Origin: Holothuria scabra
Taxonomy: Eukaryota > Echinodermata > Holothuroidea > Aspidochirotida > Holothuriidae
DNA: 64,000 nt
NCBI GenBank assembly: GCA_037179385.1
Contig: CM074193.1
Location: 45,227,082 to 45,291,081 of the forward strand
Direction of reading: 5' to 3'
Shown here: piece by piece, positions 55,549-64,000 of the stretch
Numbering within the stretch: the stretch's first letter is position 1
Layout of the letters: every line of letters starts with the position of its first letter
Position numbers and translations under genes: made by a program
The notes under the pieces: model-generated
The model's database searches: none
What the model was told of the DNA's origin: nothing
The model's input: the letters and a program-made list of their open reading frames with translations, nothing else

Positions 55549-58214
55549 ATTATAAAGAACACTCCTTCCCCCATCAGGAGCACTCTATCCAAGGGCTACA
55601 AACAAAACAAAGCTCAAGAAGGCATGACCTTTTACTTTTGCTAAAGGCCTTGGTGCCTTCAAAATGGTCTACTTAATTTCCAAGGTTACTATAACCCTTT
55701 GTATCCTTTTTAAGAAAAAAAGCCATTTTACCAGATACTGTATAACACCAAAAGAAAATTTTGTTCGATTTTAGTGACCTTTGAGATGGCTATGCCCTCA
55801 TGGTTACTTATTTCAAGCATTGTTGTCCCATGAAACACAACCTCCATTGAACCTTTGCAGTGTGCTTCTACCTTGTAGAATGAAACATCCACATGCAAAA
55901 CCTTCATTCCCCCCCCCCCCTTCATATAATTTATATTCACTTTCTTGCACTTTGCTTCTATGTACCTTGCTCCCTTTCCTCAACCACCCATCTGGAAATT
56001 TTCCTTCATTTAATAAATCCACACAGTCCCTCCCATCTCTTACACCACAAAATGAATAATTTTTGCGTAATTCTGTTTCAATGAAATTTTTTCATATTTT
56101 GAGATGTTAGTACTCATGGCCCCGAATTGAACTCACTCCAGTTCAATAGGTTTCCTATGCTCAACATGCATATAGCACATCAACATGCCCCAAATATAAA
56201 TCCTACAACTATGTCTTAATTAAGCTTGCAATAATACATCGAAACACATTTGCCACCCCTCCACCCCCACCCCTTGCAATACCTAACCTAAAACAGCTTC
56301 CCCTTTCTCAAAACTTATTCCCCACTTCCTATCACACCAGCCACACTCATATCATTTAATTTCACTTCTCAAATAATCACCATCTTCAAAGTAATGACAT
56401 CTTGACAAAGTTGCCAACCCTTTGTCCAGCCTCTTCTCAACATGGACAAATACCAACATTATCCATCTTGAAATATAATTTATTAGACAAAGAACATTAT
56501 ATTCCTTATACTGTACCAACTGGGGTTTCTGAGTTCCTCAAAGCCAACAATCCACTCATGGCCAGTCTTACTCCTGCTGACTCAGCGTACAGCAATAACT
56601 GCTCTTCTTCCAACAAAGGTAACACTAATTAGTTGCAATTTGCTGTTGTTTTACCTTACAAAAAGCCCCCGTATCCCTTATCATCCCAGCCAAATATTAG
56701 TAATTACTGTAATTATCCTGTAACCCAAAGCGCATGTAATAAGAACTGTACTTAATCAAGCATAATCCCATTTGACACGGAAACATGACTACCTTATCGT
56801 TTCTGAGGCAGGTAATGTCACGCCCTGCAATGTTCATTCTCTATTTCACACTCCAAGAATTAAAACTCTATATGACTAACACCTGAACACAAACAAACAA
56901 TACTATCAGCTAACCAATCAATCAATTGATCAATCAATCTGTCACATGATATTTATGGTATAAGCAAATGCAATCATTCATCACTTTATGATGTTTTTGC
57001 AAAAGCCACAACTGAAAAATTCAAAATGGTGTTTAATTCTTTCACATTAAAGTGGCAACTCTTATAATTAGCTAACAATTCTTTAAAGGATAATTACATG
57101 TTTCAGTGACTATGTTTGTTTCAGTTACAGTTCAAAAGGGTATATAGCATTTTGAAACTCATGCCAAATTTGCATACATGTGCATGCAGTCAATTCAGTT
57201 CAGTTAAAATTGTAATGACAATATTAATCAGGTTTTTAGACAGCATTTTTCCACTTATTAGTGTTGCAATTACTGTACAAATATTACTCCTGGTCAGCAG
57301 TAACCCTCAGGGTTCCTGTCAGAGGAGGGGGGTGGGGATTTTTCCTCCTTTTCCAGATGAAGGTGGGAAAATCTGCCCTTTTAATTTTCCTCAAAATTAG
57401 AAAATTGTTAATATCTTGTTTTCTTATTTCAGAAAGAGGACACTTTTACAACAATGTTAGAACCTAAGTAAATGGCCTTTAAAATCCTTCAAATTGAACC
57501 TTAAATGGGGCTTGAAGCAAGCCCCTGAACCCACTCATAACTTTCTCCTAGGAAACTTAAGCATCAATTTTGACTTGGGCAGTAACAGTAACAAATCCTC
57601 CCCTTTTTTCTTTGACATACGGGAACCTTTAGTCTCAGCTATGAGGCACATGAAATATCAATTTGACAAGCTTTCACCAACTTTGTATATTATTTTGTCA
57701 CAATGATATCATCCACAATATCCTTCTATATCCATTCATATTGCTACAAATATTTTTCTCATTAGCTTTAAAAGCTTTTGCTCATTTTTCAATTTTAAAA
57801 ATCTTGCGTACTCCCAATTCTATCTTGCCTTTCTCTTTTTGCTAAGTTCTTCAATTTTTTTTTTTCATTGTTTGTTGTCCATCTAATTTCTTCCTCCCCT
57901 TACTCTTCCTGGCTCCTCCCTACAACCAATTCATCTTCATCTCCCATTGACCAGATCAATACAATTAAGTTTTAATTATCTGAATAAACTCTCCCACGGT
58001 GCCTCTCTCTGCCGTTTAGTAGTTCGTTCAGGGGTATGCAAACAATACTAGACTCCAGCCACAATCTTTAAATGTTTCCCTTCATGACAAAGGATCTCTT
58101 TTTTTCTCCACTATAGGTTTCATTTTAGTTAAGTAAATGACATTAATACATCCAGGATTTTTAGAAGTGAACTTGCAGTTTTTGGTGTCTAATAAAAGAT
58201 GTATTTTAAAGTGA

Positions 58215-59129
58215 AAATCAGAGTTAGATAATATTAAAGGGCAAGAGCATTTGCCCCAAACTTGTTTTGAAGCAGAAATCAGAGTTAGATAATATTAAAG
58301 GGCAAGAGCATTTGCCCCAAACTTGTTTTGAAGCAGAAATCAGAGTTAGATAATATTAAAGGGCAAGAACATTTGCCCCAAACTTGTTTTGAAGCAGAAA
58401 TCAGAGTTAGATAATATTAAAGGGCAAGAGCATTTGCCCCAAACTTGTTTTGAAGCAGAAATCAGAGTTAGATAATATTAAAGGGCAAGAGCATCTGCCC
58501 CAAACTTGTTTTGAAGCAGAAATCAGAGTTAGATAATATTAAAGGGCAAGAGCATCTGCCCCAAACTTGTTTTGAAGCAGAAATCAGAGTTAGATAATAT
58601 TAAAGGGCAAGAGCATTTGCCCCAAACTTGTTTTGAAGCAGAAATCAGAGTTAGATAATATTAAAGGGCAAGAGCATCTGCCCCAAACTTGTTTTGAAGC
58701 AGAAATCAGAGTTAGATAATATTAAAGGGCAAGAGCATCTGCCCCAAACTTGTTTTGAAGCAGAAATCAGAGTTAGATAATATTAAAGGGCAAGAGCATT
58801 TGCCCCAAACTTGTTTTGAAGCAGAAATCAGAGTTAGATAATATTAAAGGGCAAGAGCATTTGCCCCAAACTTGTTTTGAAGCAGAAATCAGAGTTAGAT
58901 AATATTAAAGGGCAAGAGCATTTGCCCCAAACTTGTTTTGAAGCAGAAATCAGAGTTAGATAATATTAAAGGGCAAGAGCATCTGCCCCAAACTTGTTTT
59001 GAAGCAGAAATGAGAGTTAGATAATATTAAAGGGCAAGAGCATCTGCCCCAAACTTGTTTTGAAGCAGAAATCACAGTCAGATAATATTAAAGGGCAAGA
59101 GCATCTGCCCCAAACTTGTTTTAAAGCAG
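58215..59129 (+). repeat. 61-bp tandem array, 15 units, derived from a MITE B terminus
   Basis: Fifteen units of 61 bp. Each begins AAATCAGAGTTAGATAATAT (20 bp of flank), followed by TTAAAGGGCAAGAGCAT and the rest of the first 41 bp of family B up to TTTTGAAGCAG. Units are almost identical. One site reads GCATTTG or GCATCTG; in order the pattern is T,T,T,T,C,C,T,C,C,T,T,T,C,C,C. The last unit runs directly into the rest of the MITE. Confidence 0.95.
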
Positions 59130-59853
59130 CAACAAAATCTCATAACTTTCCTCTTATTTCCCTCCAAAGAATCTTTCATAATAATTTAGGACTTCAACAT
59201 TGTATAATGAAAGAAAATCACCAAAACTCCCTGGTTTGGAGCATGAGTGATGTACTTACCTCCTATTTACATATGTAACCATAATTGCCTGCAATAACTG
59301 CCGCAACAAATCGGCGGCGCGAGACTGGTACCTATACAAAGTATACGAGTACTTAGGGGATTGCGCAAGAAGGAAATCCTCGAATGACGCAGGCTTAAAA
59401 AATACCCCAAAAAAGTTCTTAAGAAGAATATAGGATACTCATGGTTCAGCAGGGGTCGACGCAGAAGACGTCTCCACAGTGCTTGAGAACGATGTAGGAT
59501 CGAAGAACTTATTGAAAATAAAGTAGGAAGCAGTTTTCAACAAGACAATTTCCAAAGGTGTGTTATTCACGTGGAGGCAAAAATGCGAAGGACGATCTTA
59601 GGTGGCAGGCGCCCTCAGAAGGTAGGAGTAACCATGGTGCTAGTTAGTTTTTTGCCAAACAGTTACTGCAGGCAATAATGGTTACATATGTAAATAGGAG
59701 GTAAGTAAGAGCGAAATAGACCCAAGTAGTTACTCCAAGTAAATTCTCATTTGATGAGGAAAAAAGGTTGTCACATGACTCTCAAGAGCCAATCTTAAAA
59801 CAGGACAGCCTGCTACATTATACTTCAAGTTGAGGCCACCGATCTTGCCCTTC
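58235..59853 (+). mobile_element. MITE family B with tandemly expanded left end and a nested family C element
   Basis: After the last 61-bp unit the family B interior continues (CAACAAAATCTCATAACTTT, GACTTCAACATTGTATAA). It is interrupted at about 59212-59721 by family C and resumes with CCAAGTAGTTACTCC to the right end TTCAAGTTGAGGCCACC and CTTGCCCTT. Confidence 0.8.
59212..59721 (+). mobile_element. Family C element, longest copy, nested in a MITE
   Basis: About 510 bp. Inner inverted repeats of about 45 bp: ACTTACCTCCTATTTACATA and TGTAACCATAATTGCCTGC on the left (from 59258), their complement on the right (59661-59706). GC-rich patches such as AATCGGCGGCGCGAGACTGG and GTCGACGCAGAAGACGTCTC occur between. 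The superfamily is not identified and no long frame is seen. Confidence 0.7.
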
Positions 59854-60021
59854 AACCTTTTGTTCCACACACTTGTTTTTCCTTCTGAACTGACTGCTCA
59901 TCAAAATACAGAAACATCTGAGGTCTTTCAGGTTAAGGTAAACGTTAATTTTGCATTGACTTATTGTTAAATGAAAATATCTGAATATTTCTGGGGTAAA
60001 AAACCAGAATGCAAAACTGCA

Positions 60022-60312
60022 TTGAGGTTTCGATGATACACAAACGTTCCGTTTCAAATAATCCCATCATGTACCATTATCTTCTCATTCAAATGTTATA
60101 CTAACATGTTCAAAAAATAATTTTGTTTTCCCACATGACCTTTGTCCCCCCCACCAAAAATAGGGATCATCTTCTTACCATAAGCATTCACAAACCACAC
60201 GTGAAATCTATTTAAGTCTCCCACTTTAAGATGTGTTAACACCTACTAAACAAGGTTGTCATTCAAATTTTGACTACCAGTGACCCTACAAATCCTTTAA
60301 CCTCTACACATT
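60022..60312 (+). repeat. Dispersed element T with satellite monomers, copy 2
   Basis: Left part as at 38012 (CCAGAATGCAAAACTGCATT, TTTCAAATAATCCCATCATG, ACATGTTCAAAAAATAATTT), then GACCTTTGTCCCCCCCACC, AATAGGGATCATCTTCTTAC and GACTACCAGTGACCC, i.e. about 1.3 worn 145-bp monomers. It lies about 900 bp from the large satellite array. Confidence 0.65.
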
Positions 60313-61234
60313 GCAATTTCAAAAGGCTTTGAGCTGACTTCAAGAAATGAAAAATAGGAATCATGCAAACCTTCTTTAAAAGTGGACCTCCCTCATGCTA
60401 GGGCAACCCTAAAAAACCATGGTACAATTAAGAAAGGACATAATGATGGTTTTGATGGTTTTGTATAATTACCTGCAAAAAGTCTTGAGAGTTCACAACA
60501 CTGTAAACTAAGGACCCTCTCCCCATCCTTTCCAGCTGAAAGGTTTAATAATACTTTTAAGACTTTGATGAGGGTTAGATTTCAGTGCAGAGGTTTGAAC
60601 CAACCCCATAAATACTGCAGAGTCGAGACATTATTTTGCAATGACACTTTGTAACACTAATATATATGGGAGGACTTTTGAACAGCTTCTCATAACACTA
60701 ATATATATGGGAGAATTTCGTAAGTTTTCCCCTGCTGCAGATACCACCCTGCTACCAAAATATGCTGCTGCATGCTTTTTATCATGTTCTAGAACAAATA
60801 AAATATTGGTAGGAAAGCTTAATTTCCCACTAGGCTAGCCTAAGGATATTACACAGAAACATACATGTGTAGAATAGGTTCAAAATGTACATATATGCTA
60901 TACATTAGGCAATGGCAAAAGTGCCAAGACATTAGACATGATGAAGAAAATTACATCGCAGGGAAAAACTTAACACCTAAAGCTCACAAAAGTACTGCAG
61001 ATTGTTGTATAAGGGTTTTTTACCAATGCCTTTTAAATATTTTTGATGTTCTTGGCCAAGTGGATTTTGTTGATCCTCTTCAGTACTCGATTCTGCTTTG
61101 TGAAAGATGTAGCATCGGCTAGGCCTAACTTAGGCCTACGTTAAGCCTAGGCAGAAAGTACTAGCCCACTTGCTCATTCGAACCATACAATTTTGGCCTA
61201 AACTTTTCAGTTTAGGGAGCTAGACACTTTGAAA

Positions 61235-64000
61235 TTTCAACAAAGATCCTTAACATGTGAAAAGAGCAATTTTTGGAGGATATTCCTAATTTCGGAATTG
61301 AGGGTGAAAATGGTAATTATTCCGCCTAAATTATGATACTTGGCATCTCTGTAGGGACCATCTCCTAACTTTAACCCATTCACATTCCAAATATGGAATC
61401 TATCCAAGTTCCCTACCTTGTGATATTGTTGTCCCCCCGGTAACCCCAGATGACCTTTGACCTTTACCAAGACCAATAGAGACCATCCTCTGACTATAAT
61501 GCATCCACAAACCAAACATAAAATCTATTCAAGTTTCCTCCCTTGAGATATTGTGTTGACAAGATTTTCAGACTTTGACCCCCAGTGACCCCAGATGACT
61601 TATGACTGCCACCTAAAACAATATGAACCATCTTCTGACAATAACACATCCACATACCAAATATGAAATCTATCCAAGTTCCCTATCTTGAAATATCGTG
61701 CTGACAAGATTTTCACACTTTGACCCCCGGTGACCCCAGATGACCTTTGACCTCTACCGAAAACAAAAGGTACCATCTTCTGACCATAACACATCCACAT
61801 ACCAAATATGAAATCTATCCATGTTCCCTATCTTGAAATATCGTGCTAATAAGATTTTCACACTTTGACCCCTGCTGACCCCAGATGACCTTTGACCTCC
61901 ACCAAAAACAATAGGGACCATCTTCTGACCAAAACACATCCACAAACTACATATGAAATCTATCCAAGTTTCCTCCCTTCAGATATTGTGTTGACAAGAT
62001 TTTCAGACTTTGACCCCCGGTGACCCCAGATGACCTTTGACCTCCACTGAAAACAATATGAACCATCTTCTGTCCATAACACATCCACAAACCAAATATG
62101 AAATCTATCCAAGTTTCCTATCTTGAAATATTGTGCTAATAAGATTTTCAGACTTTGACCCCTGGTGACCCCAGATGACCTTTGACCTCCACCAAAAACA
62201 ATAGGGACCATCTTTTGACCAAAACGCATCCACATACCAAATATGAAATCTATCCAAGTTTCCTATCTTGAGACATTGTGCTAAAAAAGTTTTCAGAAAA
62301 TGACCCCTGCTGACCCCAGATGACCTTTGACCTCCACCGAAAACAATATGAACCATTTTCTGACTATAACACATCCACATACCAAATATGAAATCTATCC
62401 AAGTTTCCTAACTTGAGATATTGTGTTGACAAGATTTTCAGACTTTGACCCCCAGTGACCCCAGATGACCTTTGACCTCCACCGAAAACAATATGAACCA
62501 TCTTCTGACCATAACACATCCACATACCAAATATGAAATCTATCCAAGTTCCCTATCTTGAAATATCGTGCTGACAAGATTTTCACACTTTGACCCCCGG
62601 TGACCCCAGATGACCTTTGACCTCTACCGAAAACAAAAGGTACCATCTTCTGACCATAACACATCCACATACCAAATATGAAATCTATCCATGTTCCCTA
62701 TCTTGAAATATCGTGCTAATAAGATTTTCACACTTTGACCCCTGCTGACCCCAGATGACCTTTGACCTCCACCAAAAACAATAGGGACCATCTTCTGACC
62801 AAAACACATCCACAAACTACATATGAAATCTATCCAAGTTTCCTCCCTTCAGATATTGTGTTGACAAGATTTTCAGACTTTGACCCCCGGTGACCCCAGA
62901 TGACCTTTGACCTCCACTGAAAACAATATGAACCATCTTCTGTCCATAACACATCCACAAACCAAATATGAAATCTATCCAAGTTTCCTATCTTGAAATA
63001 TTGTGCTAATAAGATTTTCAGACTTTGACCCCTGGTGACCCCAGATGACCTTTGACCTCCACCAAAAACAATAGGGACCATCTTTTGACCAAAACGCATC
63101 CACATACCAAATATGAAATCTATCCAAGTTTCCTATCTTGAGACATTGTGCTAAAAAAGTTTTCAGAAAATGACCCCTGCTGACCCCAGATGACCTTTGA
63201 CCTCCACCGAAAACAATATGAACCATTTTCTGACTATAACACATCCACATACCAAATATGAAATCTATCCAAGTTTCCTAACTTGAGATATTGTGTTGAC
63301 AAGATTTTCAGACTTTGACCCCCGGTGACCCCAGATGACCTTTGACCTCCACCGAAAACAATATGAACCATCTTCTGACCATAACACATCCACATACCAA
63401 ATATGAAATCTATCCAAGTTCCCTATCTTGAAATATCGTGCTAATAAGATTTTCAGACTTTGACCCCTGGTGACCTCAGATGACCTTTAACCTCCACCAA
63501 AAACATTACGGACCATATCCTGACCATAATGCATCCACATACCAAATATGAAACCTATCCAAGTTTCCTATCTTGAGATATTGTGCTAACAAGATTTTCA
63601 GACTTTGACCCCCGGTGACCCCAGATGACCTTTGACCTCCGTCAAAAACGATAGGGACCATCTTCTGACCATAACACATCCACATACCAAATATGAAATC
63701 TATCCATGTTCCCTATCTTGAGAAATTGTGCTAACAAGATTTTCAGAATTTGACCTCCGGTGACCCCAGATGACCATTGACCTCCACCGAAAACAATATG
63801 AACCATCTTCTGACCATAACACATCCACATACCAAATATGAAATCTATCCAAGTTCCCTATCTTGAAATATTGTGCTAATAATATTTTCAGACTTTAACC
63901 CCTGGTGATCCCAGATGACCTTTGACCTCCACCAAAAACAATAGGGACCATCTTTTGACCAAAACGCATCCACATACTAAATATGAAATCTATCCAAGTT
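61235..64000. repeat. 145-bp satellite array with 870-bp higher-order repeat, runs off the window
   Basis: About 19 monomers of 145 bp. Landmarks per monomer: ACCAAATATGAAATCTATCC, CTTGAAATATCGTGCTAA, AAGATTTTCA, TGACCCCAGATGACCTTTGA, CCATCTTCTGACCATAACAC. Monomers at the left edge (61235-61600) are the most diverged. A block starting near 61640 recurs 870 bp (six monomers) later almost without change up to about 63390. Minus-strand open frames of 62-92 codons come from the repeat itself (435 bp is divisible by 3; stops are rare in this frame) and are not genes. Confidence 0.95.

Larger units (their letters stand above)
51048..64000 (-). other. Presumed intron before the exon 43 equivalent
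   Basis: No exon was recognised upstream of exon 43, so 51048 to the window end is treated as intron. Content: family J MITE (52065-52258), SINE (53375-53580), hAT MITE (53832-54014), family M copy (55085-55240), family B MITEs (55288-55548 and 58235-59853), a 61-bp array, family C (59212-59721), element T (60022-60312) and a 145-bp satellite. AATC repeats occur at 54221-54240. 55560-58190 is featureless apart from a C run at 55911. A small exon could have been missed. Confidence 0.6.

Noticed and set aside
61237..63830. Several minus-strand open frames of 62-92 codons with near-identical proteins, like a gene family
   Set aside because: They follow the 145-bp satellite period exactly; the frames are a by-product of the monomer sequence.
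1..64000. CRISPR arrays, operons or prokaryotic mobile elements
   Set aside because: Spliced exons, SINEs and MITEs show an animal genome; the regular repeats present are a satellite and a minisatellite without unique spacers.

Overview
This is a stretch of an AT-rich animal genome. Short minus-strand exons with canonical splice sites are separated by introns of 1 to 9 kb, and the introns are full of short inverted-repeat transposons, tRNA-derived SINEs and satellites. There is no bacterial-style gene packing. The only cellular gene I can support is part of a dystrophin/utrophin-family gene on the minus strand. Twelve exons between 51047 and 13624 join in phase into 2085 nt (695 codons) of spectrin-repeat rod. 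They correspond one-to-one to human DMD exons 43-48, a fused 49+50, and 51-55. Eight of the twelve have exactly the lengths I recall for the human exons, and all intron phases agree. The gene is dystrophin-like rather than utrophin-like in keeping the segment equivalent to repeat 19. The organism is probably an invertebrate with a compact ancestral Dys gene, perhaps a deuterostome, but I cannot name a species.

A thirteenth candidate exon (23743-23850, 108 nt, phase 0-0, 36 codons) sits between the exon 51 and exon 52 equivalents. It has good splice sites and no obvious human counterpart. It would be an in-frame cassette inserted between helices A and B of repeat 20.

Layout: 1-13623 has no recognisable exon and is presumably the intron after exon 55 (MITEs, a 20-bp minisatellite, a C/A-rich tract). 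13624-51047 holds the exons and their introns. 51048-64000 is presumably the intron before exon 43. It holds a hAT MITE, SINE copies, a 61-bp tandem array (58215-59129) grown from a MITE terminus, and a 145-bp satellite (61235 to the window end).

The mobile-element content is the most unusual part. Two MITE families (A and B here) share TTAA-flanked AGGGC ends and occur throughout. Several hAT-type elements keep 8-bp target duplications. There is a Harbinger-type element with a MADF-like coding remnant and a GC-rich piggyBac-type MITE. Some insertions are nested. The satellite monomer carries a clustered set of nuclear-receptor half-sites, including a perfect DR1, and the array shows an 870-bp (6 x 145) higher-order repeat. 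Decayed monomers also lie inside a dispersed element present at 38 kb and 60 kb, which may show how the satellite was seeded.
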